A stretch of DNA of 64,000 nt, taken from DATCJY01 sp036562565 (GTDB lineage: Bacteria > Bacteroidota > Bacteroidia > Flavobacteriales_D > Sanyastnellaceae). The position numbers and the translations under genes were made by a program. Under the pieces are notes generated by a model that was given only the letters and a program-made list of their open reading frames with translations, did no database searches and was not told the origin of the DNA. Of this stretch, positions 43,058 to 52,326 are shown in pieces. The stretch lies in assembly GCA_036562565.1 (NCBI GenBank), contig DATCJY010000087.1:21068-85067 (forward strand), written 5' to 3'. Within the stretch, counting starts at the first letter, position 1; each line of letters opens with the position of its first letter.

Positions 43058-44956
43058 ATGCGCCTACTCCTTACATGCCTTGTTCTGGTCATTGCCACAT
43101 CACTCGCAGCACAACTGAACTGGCTGGAAACGAATATTCCGATGAGCGATGGACAATCGCTGAAGGCTGACATTTACCTTCCGGAGAATTGGACAACAGG
43201 TCCAACCATTTTAATTCAGACACCTTACAATAAGAATTTATATCGATTGAATTTACCGCTTGGGATTGGACAGGCCCAGGCCACGATGGGCTATTCCATT
43301 GTGATAGTGGATTGGCGCGGCTTCTGGGGTTCTGAAGATGCTGCATACACCGGTGCTCCAGGCATTGGTGAAGACGGCTATGATGTGGTAGAATGGATTG
43401 CCAATCAGCCATGGAGTGACGGAAACATTGGTACCTGGGGGCCTTCTGCTTTAGGTCGTGTGCAATACCTCACCGCGAAGGAAAATCCACCGCATTTAAA
43501 ATGCATTGTTCCGGTGGTTGCTGCCCCTACCTACACTTATAACGAATACTACCCCGGAGGCTGCTACCGTGTGGAATACATGGATCAAATAACCGCTCTC
43601 GGATTTGGCACCGGTGCTCTCGTGCTGGCCAATCCTTATCTCAATGCGGTTTGGAACTTCACAGCCAATGAGAATTTTTACCCCGATGAAATCAATGTTC
43701 CGACTTTCATGATTGCCGGTTGGTATGACCATAACATCGATTTTATGATACCGTTTTTCGAGGCACTACAAAACTTGTCTCCATTGCCGGTACGTGATAA
43801 ACACAAGTTGCTGATTGGTCCTTGGGTTCATGGTGGTCACGGATTTGCCAACCCCGGCAGTGCCAATCAGGGACAACTCAGCTATCCCAATGCGGCAAAC
43901 ATCAACCATGAAGAGGCTTGGAAATTTTTTGATTATCATTTAAAAGGTATTGACACCGGGATTTATAATCAGCCGGCTATTCAATACTATAAAATGGGGG
44001 AAAACACTTGGCACTATGCAGCAGAATGGCCGGTGCAAACCACTCCTTATTATTTGTATCTGCATGAAAACGGAGAATTAAATTCGCAAATACCCACCAG
44101 TTCTAACGCAAGTTTATCTTACGACTACAATCCAGAAGATCCTTCACCAACTATTGGCGGTCCTACTCTTCGTACTGACTTAAACCAAGGACCATTTGAC
44201 CAGCGCTTTGAAGTCGAAAACCGCGATGATGCTTTGATATTCACCACGGAAGAACTCACCGAGCCCATTACGCTTGCCGGTAAAGCAAAACTTCATTTAA
44301 AAATCAGCTCATCGGTGATTGACACCGATTTTGCGGTGCGCATCTGTGATGTATATCCCGATGGCCGAAGCATGCTGGTTGTGGATGGTATTCAACGTAT
44401 GCGTTTTCGCAACGGCTACACTGCTGCGGATGAGGCCTTCATGACTCCCGGACAACTATATGAATGCACAATCGAATTGCCTTATACCACCATTACTTTT
44501 CAAGAAGGACATCACTTGAGGATTGTTGTTACCTCTTCCAATTATCCCCGCTTCAACCGCAACATGAACACTGGCGGTGCCATGTATCCCGCACTGAATG
44601 GCGATGTATTGGTGAACCCGCAAATTGCTCATAACACCGTTCACGTTTCATCTCTTCACGCATCTTATTTGGAGCTGCCGGTTGTCGCTTCAGGGACCAC
44701 TGAGGTTGCTGATGCATTCTCTTCGCCAGTTCAAGTATATCCGAATCCGGCTAAAGATTATTTCATCATTGACAACCCGTTGGATGGGGCATATCAATTG
44801 GATATCAAAGATTGCCTTGGAAAGAATGTTCTAAAGCAGAACGTGAATGACCCACTGCAGCGAATTGAAACCGGATCCTTTGCAAAAGGAATTTATTTAG
44901 GTATAATTTCTAACGCAACGCACTACCATACATTTAAAATCGTTATCAGTGACTAA
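43058..44956 (+). CDS. Secreted CocE/NonD-type acyl-peptidase/hydrolase with T9SS sorting domain
   Basis: 632 residues. Signal peptide MRLLLTCLVLVIATSLAA. Alpha/beta-hydrolase PepX_N-type domain (about 25-330): DGQSLKADIYLP, VDWRGFWGSEDAAY, nucleophile Ser in WGPSALGRVQYL, GWYDHN and LIGPWVHGGHG with the His. Then a jelly-roll PepX_C domain (about 350-550, LAGKAKLHLKISSSVIDTDF), and a T9SS sorting domain (VYPNPAKDYFIIDN to FKIVISD). Likely an extracellular X-prolyl peptidase or ester hydrolase. The neighbouring genes give no substrate. Confidence 0.92.
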   Translation: MRLLLTCLVLVIATSLAAQLNWLETNIPMSDGQSLKADIYLPENWTTGPTILIQTPYNKNLYRLNLPLGIGQAQATMGYSIVIVDWRGFWGSEDAAYTGAPGIGEDGYDVVEWIANQPWSDGNIGTWGPSALGRVQYLTAKENPPHLKCIVPVVAAPTYTYNEYYPGGCYRVEYMDQITALGFGTGALVLANPYLNAVWNFTANENFYPDEINVPTFMIAGWYDHNIDFMIPFFEALQNLSPLPVRDKHKLLIGPWVHGGHGFANPGSANQGQLSYPNAANINHEEAWKFFDYHLKGIDTGIYNQPAIQYYKMGENTWHYAAEWPVQTTPYYLYLHENGELNSQIPTSSNASLSYDYNPEDPSPTIGGPTLRTDLNQGPFDQRFEVENRDDALIFTTEELTEPITLAGKAKLHLKISSSVIDTDFAVRICDVYPDGRSMLVVDGIQRMRFRNGYTAADEAFMTPGQLYECTIELPYTTITFQEGHHLRIVVTSSNYPRFNRNMNTGGAMYPALNGDVLVNPQIAHNTVHVSSLHASYLELPVVASGTTEVADAFSSPVQVYPNPAKDYFIIDNPLDGAYQLDIKDCLGKNVLKQNVNDPLQRIETGSFAKGIYLGIISNATHYHTFKIVISD

Positions 44957-44982
44957 AAAACGGAGTCATAATTTCTGCCTCT

Positions 44983-45948
44983 ATGAGCAAGCGACTAAAA
45001 ATTGGAATAGCCGTGTTGGTGGTGCTCACTGCCACGGGATTACTCTTTTTCCGTTCTATGAAAAAGCGCTTGATTCGCTTGGTCATTCCACAAGTGGAGG
45101 AGGTTTATATCAATAATTTGGTCATTGAAAACGGCATCGGAAAAGCCCATCTCTTCTTGTTCCTAGAGAATAAAGATGTCATTGACTACCATATTAAATC
45201 CATGGATTTGGCATTAAATAATTCATCTCTGGAATTGATGCGATACAAGAGAGATTCAGCATATGTATTGCTTGCCGGAGAAAAGAAGAAATTTGATTTA
45301 GAGTTCGACATCGATACAAAACAACTCATCAAGCGCATCAGAAGCCTGCAAAATAAGGACTCTACAACGGTCACCATCAAAGGATTTATCTTATTTGACA
45401 CCTTCTTTGGAGATTATAAAATGCACCTGGATAAGGCCGTAAGAGTAAAAGTTCCAACTCCTCCTGACATATCCATCCGCGAAGTCGAATATGCCGGGAT
45501 GCGCGGTTTAGACAGTCTCGACTTTAATATTCATTTGGCAGTGCTCAATTATAATCCGAACATTATCGGTATTAAAAATGTCACTTATCGATTTAAAGGA
45601 GAGGATTATTTTGAATCACATGGTCAACTGCCGGATGTCTATCTGGACACTTCCGATACCGTTGTACGTGTTGTACCCATCACGGTGATTACCAAAAGAA
45701 AACTAGAGCTGTTGTCAAAGATTATTTTGAATACGGACAAGGTTGAATATGAAATCTCCCTTGACGGAATATTATTGCTGGACAACGAAAATCAGCCTGA
45801 ATTAAACGTGAGCATTACCAAACACGACACGCTGGAAGTAGTCAAAAAGAACAAACACAAAAAGGTAAAGTTTACCAATCTCAAAAAGAAGGAACGGCAA
45901 GCCAAGCGCGAACAAAAGCGCTCTGAACATTCACCTATATCCGATTAG
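44983..45948 (+). CDS. LEA14-like (WHy) double-domain protein
   Basis: 321 residues. N-terminal membrane anchor (LKIGIAVLVVLTATGLLFF), then two LEA2/WHy-like beta domains, seen as YINNLVIENGIGKAHLFLFLENKDVIDYHIKSMDLAL and later NIHLAVLNYNPNIIGIKNVTYRFKGEDYFES, followed by a very basic tail (KKNKHKKVKFTNLKKKERQAKREQKR). Such domains are linked to desiccation or stress tolerance in plants; the bacterial role is not known. Stop overlaps that of the convergent gene by four bases. Confidence 0.75.
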   Translation: MSKRLKIGIAVLVVLTATGLLFFRSMKKRLIRLVIPQVEEVYINNLVIENGIGKAHLFLFLENKDVIDYHIKSMDLALNNSSLELMRYKRDSAYVLLAGEKKKFDLEFDIDTKQLIKRIRSLQNKDSTTVTIKGFILFDTFFGDYKMHLDKAVRVKVPTPPDISIREVEYAGMRGLDSLDFNIHLAVLNYNPNIIGIKNVTYRFKGEDYFESHGQLPDVYLDTSDTVVRVVPITVITKRKLELLSKIILNTDKVEYEISLDGILLLDNENQPELNVSITKHDTLEVVKKNKHKKVKFTNLKKKERQAKREQKRSEHSPISD

Positions 45949-48149
45949 AGGCGCACCATGATACCCGGACCAATCAGGAAGAACCAACCGGATGGGTTAT
46001 TGGGGTTATTGCTCAACAAATAGCCACCACCTCCATAAAGCACAAAGCGAAGTTTTACATCTTTTCTAACCGGTGACAAGGAGCCCAAACCCACCAATGC
46101 AAGGCCGCGGTTATTGTTGTTTTGAGAAAAGTCGAACGCATTGAGGGCGATGGTTCCGACCCCAAAACGGTAAGGTTGGTATTGCGCTATGCGTCCGGGT
46201 TTGAAGAAGCTGAATTGTGCAATGGCTGCCAAACTCACCCCACCAAATGAACCGAGCTGCTCTCCTACCGGTTTGTCAGGGCGCACTGTTACAAGACCTG
46301 CAGGAAACGATACGTCTATATCAAAGTTCACACGTCTTTCCAATACAATATCGATGCGCTGCGTATAACTCTCGCCTTGGTGCTTATCGGCATCGTGCAT
46401 GATTTCAAGTTCTATACGCGACCAATCGCCCAAATCCAGTGTCTTTCTACTCAAGTAACTGTTTAGGCTAATAACCGTGTTGAGACATCCTTTTTTATCA
46501 TAAGAAGCATAACGCGCAGAATTGACACCCGGACATATCACAATGTTATCGATGGTGCGCATTTCTATCAATTCCTGCTTGGAGCCTTTCACTGTCACTT
46601 TGATTTTCAGGTATTGCTTTCCATACAAGCGTCCATCTTCATCTATCTTATCGGGTATGGCACTGATGACGATATCCTTCAATGCCTTGCGGTACATAAT
46701 GGGAGCCGTAATGGTATTTACCACCACGTGCTGATAAATAGGCAAATCCCCGTATGAGATATCGATAAAATCCAATGGTCTTGCACGTTGATATTCTCTC
46801 ACTGTTAATGCATAACCACTGTTTCTGCCATTGGTATAGATAATCAATTTGCGCTTGCTTACATTGAGCGGAACCTTGATACGAATCATGGCCACATTTT
46901 CGCTTCGTATGAGTGAGTCACGTTGAGCCTCCGTGATATCCTCAAAACGGAAGTTGACCCTGTCCAGCGAAACTCCTTCAATTTTCACATCCACTGTTTC
47001 ACCCGGAAAAACCGAAAGGTTTTCAGTGTAATCCGCTCCCTCGCGCTGAATGCTGATTTTGGAAATAGATGTCTGAGGGAAGATGTTGAAGTTGGTAATG
47101 AATTTCGCTTTGTCACCATCTTTGATGAACAAATAACCATCAGAGATCCGGTGGTAATTATAAACGCGAAGCCAACAAAGAATCTTATTGGTACTGAGCT
47201 CGCTGCGTGTAAACAATTCAGCAATCAGCTTGCCTCCAGGCTCTTCCTGTGCTTCAATTCTGTAAGTCTTCTGAAGCTGGATGTTTCTGTTATAGTCAAT
47301 CTGAATCGGAATACCCTCCGGGGTTTCCTCATCTGCTATCACATCTCTCCTATCGGTATTGAGGAAAGATAACCGACTCACTTTTACTGAAAAATTGTAT
47401 TCAATCGGTTCCAACTCATAAACCGGCTGAGCGTGATGGTCCAAATAAGGTTTCAACGTGCGAATAACCGCTTTCAAGCTGCGATTACCCGTTTGGTTGG
47501 GAAGTACATGCAGTCTGAGTTTTTGACCTTGTCTACTGAACATATAATCGATGTCTTGACCAGAGGTCCATACACCATCGGCCACGATATTGTTCACATT
47601 GTTCGTGACCAACTCAAACACTTTCTCTTCACCTATGAATAATTCATCGGATGTTGGATAGAACTTGACAACCGATTGGGTCACAGGAAATACAGGCAAC
47701 TCAAGATTCTTTACCTCTTGTGAATAGCCATCTCGGAAAGCAAAGCGCAGATAGGTGAAATTGGTTTTGCTGATATTGGAAAAGCGGATTTTGCCACGGT
47801 ATGCATGGTCGTTCACATACATGAGGGAATCCACTATTGTGAAATCTCCTGAACCAACAATATAGAGATTGCGGACTGCGGCAGATGATTTTGGAATCAT
47901 TACAATCTCGCACTCTTCATCTTCCTTAGTATATTTAAAACTGATATACTCCTGTTCGTTGACCCGTATGCGGTTATTGTATAAGGAGTATTCGCTGGTA
48001 TCAATATGAAGTCGTATGTCCTCAAAATACTTTGAAGCCAATGCAAATGCCGGGTCTTGCTTGGGAGGCACAGTGCGTTGTGAAGCAGCACTCTGTACCA
48101 ACATTGACAACAAACAAAGAATTATAATGCTGAAGACATTTGACTTCAT
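45945..48149 (-). CDS. Large secreted protein with OM-barrel-like C-terminus, unknown function
   Basis: 734 residues from the ATG at 48149, which gives a signal peptide (KSNVFSIIILCLLSMLVQSA). The body is about 580 residues of beta-rich, immunoglobulin-like segments. The last 130 residues look like a small outer-membrane barrel: FGGVSLAAIAQFSFF, FGVGTIALNAFDFS, LALVGLGSLSPVRKDVKL, RFVLYGGGGYLL and a terminal WFFLIGPGIMVRL. I do not recognise the family. It is immediately downstream of pyrG (33 bases) and probably co-transcribed. No T9SS sorting domain. Confidence 0.85.
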   Translation of the reverse strand: MKSNVFSIIILCLLSMLVQSAASQRTVPPKQDPAFALASKYFEDIRLHIDTSEYSLYNNRIRVNEQEYISFKYTKEDEECEIVMIPKSSAAVRNLYIVGSGDFTIVDSLMYVNDHAYRGKIRFSNISKTNFTYLRFAFRDGYSQEVKNLELPVFPVTQSVVKFYPTSDELFIGEEKVFELVTNNVNNIVADGVWTSGQDIDYMFSRQGQKLRLHVLPNQTGNRSLKAVIRTLKPYLDHHAQPVYELEPIEYNFSVKVSRLSFLNTDRRDVIADEETPEGIPIQIDYNRNIQLQKTYRIEAQEEPGGKLIAELFTRSELSTNKILCWLRVYNYHRISDGYLFIKDGDKAKFITNFNIFPQTSISKISIQREGADYTENLSVFPGETVDVKIEGVSLDRVNFRFEDITEAQRDSLIRSENVAMIRIKVPLNVSKRKLIIYTNGRNSGYALTVREYQRARPLDFIDISYGDLPIYQHVVVNTITAPIMYRKALKDIVISAIPDKIDEDGRLYGKQYLKIKVTVKGSKQELIEMRTIDNIVICPGVNSARYASYDKKGCLNTVISLNSYLSRKTLDLGDWSRIELEIMHDADKHQGESYTQRIDIVLERRVNFDIDVSFPAGLVTVRPDKPVGEQLGSFGGVSLAAIAQFSFFKPGRIAQYQPYRFGVGTIALNAFDFSQNNNNRGLALVGLGSLSPVRKDVKLRFVLYGGGGYLLSNNPNNPSGWFFLIGPGIMVRL

Positions 48150-48182
48150 TTTAGTTACGGCAGGTATTACAGTAAAATCCAA

Positions 48183-49820
48183 TTAAGCGTGTTGTGTAGC
48201 TGTTTGTTTCTCCTCTGCGTATTTCTTGGCCGCTTTGATAAATGAAACAAACAACGGATGCGGGTTCATCACCGTACTCTTATACTCCGGATGGAATTGC
48301 GCTGCAAGGAAGTACGGGTGATTCTCGAGCTCGATGATTTCAACCAAATTGCTGTCAGGATTAATTCCGACACACTTCAATCCAGCTTTCTCAAATTGCT
48401 CTCGGTATTCATTGTTGAACTCGAAACGGTGGCGGTGACGCTCTTCAATCAGCTCTTTTCCGTATGCTTTATATGCAATACTGTCTTTGCTCAATTTACA
48501 CGGATAAGAACCGAGGCGCATTGTTCCACCTTTGTTCACCACACTCTTTTGCTCAGCCATCAAGCTGATGACAGGATGTGGTGTGTATTCTTTCATTTCT
48601 GTTGAATGTGCATCGGCCAATCCCAAAACGTTTCGCGCAAACTCTACGGTAGCCATTTGCATACCGAGGCAAATGCCGAAGAAAGGAATTTTGTTTTCTC
48701 TTGCATAGCGAATGGCTTCGAGCTTGCCGTCCATTCCACGAGAACCAAATCCGGGTGCCACTAAAACACCATCTACTCCTTCCAAGTATTCCACAACGTT
48801 TTTCGGAGTCAGCTCCTCACTGTGAATCCATTTGATATCAAGCGCCACTTCATTGGCTGCACCGGCATGAACGAACGCCTCTGCAATTGATTTATAAGAA
48901 TCTTTCAGCTCAACGTATTTACCAATGAGTGCAATGGATACCTTAGACTTTGGATTTTTCAAGCGGTGTAGAAAATCTTCCCACTTCTTCAAATCCGGTT
49001 TTCTTCTGTTCTTAACATTGAGTTTTTCCAATACCACTTCATCGAGCTTCTCCTCCAACATCAACATCGGCACTTCATAAATGGTTTTGGCATCGATGCT
49101 TTGGATAACGGCATTCGGGGTGACATTGCAAAACTTGGCAATTTTATTTCTGAGCTGTGGAGTCAATTCATGTTCCGTGCGACAAACCAAAATATCAGGC
49201 TGCACTCCGTTCTCGAGAAGGGTTTTTACAGAGTGCTGAGTAGGTTTGGTTTTCAACTCACCGGCAGCGGTCAGATAAGGAATCAAAGTCAGATGGATAA
49301 CGATGCAATCTTGCTCTTTTTCCCACATCATCTGGCGCACTGCCTCTATATAAGGGAGGGATTCAATATCCCCAACCGTTCCTCCAATCTCGGTAATGAT
49401 GAAGTCGTATTCGCTTTTAGAACCGAGGATTTGGATGCAACGTTTGATCTCATCCGTAATATGCGGAATAACTTGAACGGTTTTTCCGAGGTATTCACCA
49501 CGTCTTTCTTTATCAATTACACTTTGATAAATCCTACCGGTAGTGACATTATTGGCCTGTGAAGTAGGCACATTCAAGAATCGCTCATAGTGTCCCAAGT
49601 CCAAATCGGTCTCGGCACCATCATCCGTCACGAAACACTCTCCGTGCTCATATGGATTCAAGGTACCCGGATCGATGTTGATGTAGGGATCGAGTTTTTG
49701 AATAGTAACACTATAACCTCTTGACTGCAAGAGCTTAGCAAGAGAAGCTGATATAATTCCTTTTCCGAGAGAAGATGTTACACCACCTGTAACAAAAATG
49801 TATTTGATATTGTCCGGCAT
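48183..49820 (-). CDS. pyrG: CTP synthase
   Basis: Amination of UTP to CTP using glutamine. 545 residues: N-terminal synthase domain FVTGGVTSSLGKGIISASLAKLL with the GK loop, LDPYINIDPGTLNPYEHGE; C-terminal class I glutaminase with FGICLGMQMATVEFA (Cys) and AAQFHPEYKS (His, Glu). Standard length. A TACTTTCG element at 49869-49862 is its likely promoter. Confidence 0.97.
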   Translation of the reverse strand: MPDNIKYIFVTGGVTSSLGKGIISASLAKLLQSRGYSVTIQKLDPYINIDPGTLNPYEHGECFVTDDGAETDLDLGHYERFLNVPTSQANNVTTGRIYQSVIDKERRGEYLGKTVQVIPHITDEIKRCIQILGSKSEYDFIITEIGGTVGDIESLPYIEAVRQMMWEKEQDCIVIHLTLIPYLTAAGELKTKPTQHSVKTLLENGVQPDILVCRTEHELTPQLRNKIAKFCNVTPNAVIQSIDAKTIYEVPMLMLEEKLDEVVLEKLNVKNRRKPDLKKWEDFLHRLKNPKSKVSIALIGKYVELKDSYKSIAEAFVHAGAANEVALDIKWIHSEELTPKNVVEYLEGVDGVLVAPGFGSRGMDGKLEAIRYARENKIPFFGICLGMQMATVEFARNVLGLADAHSTEMKEYTPHPVISLMAEQKSVVNKGGTMRLGSYPCKLSKDSIAYKAYGKELIEERHRHRFEFNNEYREQFEKAGLKCVGINPDSNLVEIIELENHPYFLAAQFHPEYKSTVMNPHPLFVSFIKAAKKYAEEKQTATQHA

Positions 49821-49861
49821 GCCCGTAAATGTTGCTATTCGCTATGGATGTTTACGGGGTG

Positions 49862-49869
49862 CGAAAGTA
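49862..49869 (-). promoter_or_regulatory. pyrG promoter -7 element
   Basis: Minus strand TACTTTCG followed by CACC: TAnnTTCG variant. About 42 bases before the ATG. Confidence 0.4.
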
Positions 49870-49926
49870 CGTTTAATAGACGAGGTAATAAACTTTTGTG
49901 CATAAGTTTATTCATCTTTTACACTT

Positions 49927-50403
49927 TTATAAGGTTGGAAAATGAGTAGCCATCAGGGAGCCTGAATTCTGAGTGATGAGCATCCATTCATCTACGTACA
50001 ATTTTATATGTACCAACGATGATGGTTCCAAATGACATACGGCTCCTGTAAGGTAGTGAACCAACAAGGAAAGTCCGGGATTATGCCCAACCAATAACAC
50101 ACGATTTGCTGTGCCTGGGATTTGGTTAAGTATTTCTTTGAGGGTATCAAGTGAGGCCTCGTAAACCTCTTCCTGCCAGCTGATATTGGATGAGTTGATT
50201 TTCCAATGCTCCGATAAGATATAAGCCGTCTGTTTCGTGCGTGCTGCCGGACTTGCTATCACCTTATCTACTTGTCCGATATGTTTAGACACTTCGTATG
50301 CCAGCTGATTCACAGCATGCACGCCTGTGTGGCTCAATTGGCGATCAAAATCCGGAGTGCCGTCCAGCGCATGGCCATGGCGGACCAGTATGAGCTCTTT
50401 CAT
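49927..50403 (-). CDS. SixA-type histidine phosphatase
   Basis: 158-residue histidine-phosphatase-superfamily protein: catalytic LVRHGHALD near the N-terminus, a second Arg in VIASPAARTKQTAYIL, and VLLVGHNPGLSLLVHYL with the distal His. Short like SixA, without the larger phosphoglycerate-mutase insertions. Target not known. Confidence 0.9.
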   Translation of the reverse strand: MKELILVRHGHALDGTPDFDRQLSHTGVHAVNQLAYEVSKHIGQVDKVIASPAARTKQTAYILSEHWKINSSNISWQEEVYEASLDTLKEILNQIPGTANRVLLVGHNPGLSLLVHYLTGAVCHLEPSSLVHIKLYVDEWMLITQNSGSLMATHFPTL

Positions 50404-50486
50404 GATTGGCCGAAATTAAACCCTACTGATTAATGATATAATTTAGATTAGCCTAAATTATTAAATCATAAGCATCAAACTTGCTA

Positions 50487-50494
50487 TAACTTTG
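50487..50494 (+). promoter_or_regulatory. Promoter -7 element of the ZIP transporter gene
   Basis: TAACTTTG, exact TAnnTTTG, followed by CGCATT; 43 bases before the ATG. No strong -33. Confidence 0.45.
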
Positions 50495-50536
50495 CGCATT
50501 CATTTTTAGTCAGTCACTGTCAGCCTAAAGACATTT

Positions 50537-51358
50537 ATGGATTCTATTATACATTTTTTTGAAACCATCGACCCTGTGTGGGGAGCATTATTGGCCACTA
50601 CTTTTACTTGGCTTCTCACAGCACTTGGAGCATGCTTCGTTTTCTTCTTCAAAGACATGAGCCGCAGGCTACTTGATGGTATGCTGGGTTTTACCGGTGG
50701 TGTCATGATAGCCGCCAGTTTTTGGTCGTTGCTTGCACCATCCATCGAGATGAGCTCCGGTGAAGGTTTGATAAAGGCCATGCCTGCTGCCATCGGATTT
50801 GCCCTCGGAGCATTGTTTCTTTTCGGAATGGATAGATTGCTACCCCACCTCCATATGAATTTTCCGAAAGAGCGCGCGGAGGGAGTAAATGTGAAATGGC
50901 ACAAAACAATTTTGCTGGTCTTGGCCATCACGCTTCACAATATCCCGGAGGGGTTGGCTGTAGGTGTTTTGTTTGGAGGTGTGGCTGCCGGCATCCCCGA
51001 AGCCAGCATTGCAGGGGCGGTTACCTTGGCTATGGGAATTGGACTTCAGAATTTTCCTGAGGGTATTGCAGTATCTATGCCACTCAGGCGCCAAGGCCTT
51101 TCTCGGTTTAAGAGTTTCTGGTATGGTCAGCTTTCGGCCATCGTTGAGCCCATTGCGGGTGTGATTGGAGCTCTTGCCGTTTTGCAAATGCAACCCGTTC
51201 TACCTTATGCTCTGGCTTTTGCTGCAGGAGCCATGGTTTATGTGGTGATAGAAGAAGTAATCCCCTCCACCCAACAAGACAAATACACCGATGTGGCTAC
51301 CCTCGGGTTCATCTCCGGATTCATCATCATGATGATGTTAGATGTGGGGTTAGGATAA
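50537..51358 (+). CDS. ZIP-family divalent metal transporter
   Basis: 273 residues with eight predicted membrane helices. The binuclear metal site is clear: LHNIPEGLAVGVLFGGVAAG on helix 4 and LQNFPEGIAVSMPL on helix 5. Zinc or iron import as in ZupT is likely. No Zur box was identified. Confidence 0.94.
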   Translation: MDSIIHFFETIDPVWGALLATTFTWLLTALGACFVFFFKDMSRRLLDGMLGFTGGVMIAASFWSLLAPSIEMSSGEGLIKAMPAAIGFALGALFLFGMDRLLPHLHMNFPKERAEGVNVKWHKTILLVLAITLHNIPEGLAVGVLFGGVAAGIPEASIAGAVTLAMGIGLQNFPEGIAVSMPLRRQGLSRFKSFWYGQLSAIVEPIAGVIGALAVLQMQPVLPYALAFAAGAMVYVVIEEVIPSTQQDKYTDVATLGFISGFIIMMMLDVGLG

Positions 51359-51359
51359 A

Positions 51360-51403
51360 TTTGGAAAACCAGACAATTGTCATTACATTTGTGGCAAATG
51401 ACA
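51360..51403 (+). promoter_or_regulatory. Toxin-antitoxin promoter with nested palindromes
   Basis: TTTG (51360-51363), 20 bases, TACATTTG (51384-51391): a textbook Bacteroidota promoter. Overlapping the -7 element and start are CATTTG-TGG-CAAATG (51386-51400) and TGTCATT (51378-51384) / AATGACA (51397-51403); ACAATTGT (51373-51380) is itself palindromic. Nested inverted repeats at the start site of an antitoxin gene suggest an autoregulatory operator bound by the antitoxin. Confidence 0.7.
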
Positions 51404-51410
51404 GTTTGAA

Positions 51411-51875
51411 ATGAGAAAGCTAAAAAAACATGGTTCAGCCCAAAACACTTCCAATGTGAGTGATAACGCTGTGGCGTACCACGTCTCTAATTACTCCAAT
51501 CAAAATCCTCACACGCTGCTGCGCGTTATCCGCGATGGCATCAGCTATGAAGAGTTTGATAAAATCAAAGAGCGTTCCAGCCTCACATTGGCTGAGTGGG
51601 CGAATTACCTCAATCTATCCGAGCGCACCCTCATGCGCTATGCAAAAAATGCTGAGAACCTTGATAAATCCACTTCTGAGAGAGTGATAGAAATAGCCAT
51701 GCTCCAAGAACGCGCCATGGATGTATTCGGAAGTTTAGAGGTCTTTAATCAATGGCTCAACTCACCGGTGCGCGCGCTCGGTAATGCCATGCCCAAAGAA
51801 TACCTCGATAGCTCTATCGGTATACAAATTCTCAATGAAGTGATGGGTAGAATTGAACACGGTATTCCATCATGA
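51411..51875 (+). CDS. Xre/ParS-type antitoxin (DUF2384) of a RES-Xre system
   Basis: 154 residues. N-terminal Xre-like helix-turn-helix (about 45-85, FDKIKERSSLTLAEWANYL then LSERTLMRYAK) and a C-terminal MbcA/ParS toxin-binding domain (about 95-154, DVFGSLEVFNQWLNSPVRALG then PKEYLDSSIGIQILNEVMGRIEHG). It neutralises the RES toxin encoded next, with which it overlaps by ATGA, and probably represses the promoter upstream. Confidence 0.93.
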   Translation: MRKLKKHGSAQNTSNVSDNAVAYHVSNYSNQNPHTLLRVIRDGISYEEFDKIKERSSLTLAEWANYLNLSERTLMRYAKNAENLDKSTSERVIEIAMLQERAMDVFGSLEVFNQWLNSPVRALGNAMPKEYLDSSIGIQILNEVMGRIEHGIPS

Positions 51876-52324
51876 TTTGTTACCGTATTACACGCAGCGC
51901 ATATAAAAATGACCTCAGTGGCGAAGGTGCTGAAAAATATGGTGGTCGATGGAATAGCATCGGCACTCGTGCATTGTACTGCTGCGAAAACCGTTCTCTT
52001 GCCCTGCTCGAAACCTTGGCTAATGCATATCCCGGAATCAAGCTTAAAGACTATTTCATTTTGGAGATTGAAATTCCCGACCAACTGAAAATATACCATC
52101 CGAAATTGGAACAGCTTCCATTGAACTGGAACAGTGTTCCCATGACTAACACTACCAAGCTTTTCGGTGATGAATTCATACACAAAGCCGATTACGTGGG
52201 AATGCGCGTACCCTCCACGATTATGCCATTTGAGTACAACTTCGTTTTTAACCCTCTACACCCGGACTATAAGAAAATCAAAATCCGACAAGCTCTTGCA
52301 TTCGAAATCGATATCCGCTTATAA
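51872..52324 (+). CDS. RES-domain toxin
   Basis: 150-residue RES domain, an ART-like fold that in characterised members degrades NAD+. The Arg of YRITRSAY, the GEGAEKYGGRWNSIGTRALY block, Glu in ALLETLAN and a later VPSTIMP (Ser) form the R-E-S set. Intact and full length, so the system is probably functional. The toxin start overlaps the antitoxin stop, coupling their translation. Confidence 0.94.
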   Translation: MICYRITRSAYKNDLSGEGAEKYGGRWNSIGTRALYCCENRSLALLETLANAYPGIKLKDYFILEIEIPDQLKIYHPKLEQLPLNWNSVPMTNTTKLFGDEFIHKADYVGMRVPSTIMPFEYNFVFNPLHPDYKKIKIRQALAFEIDIRL

Positions 52325-52326
52325 CA

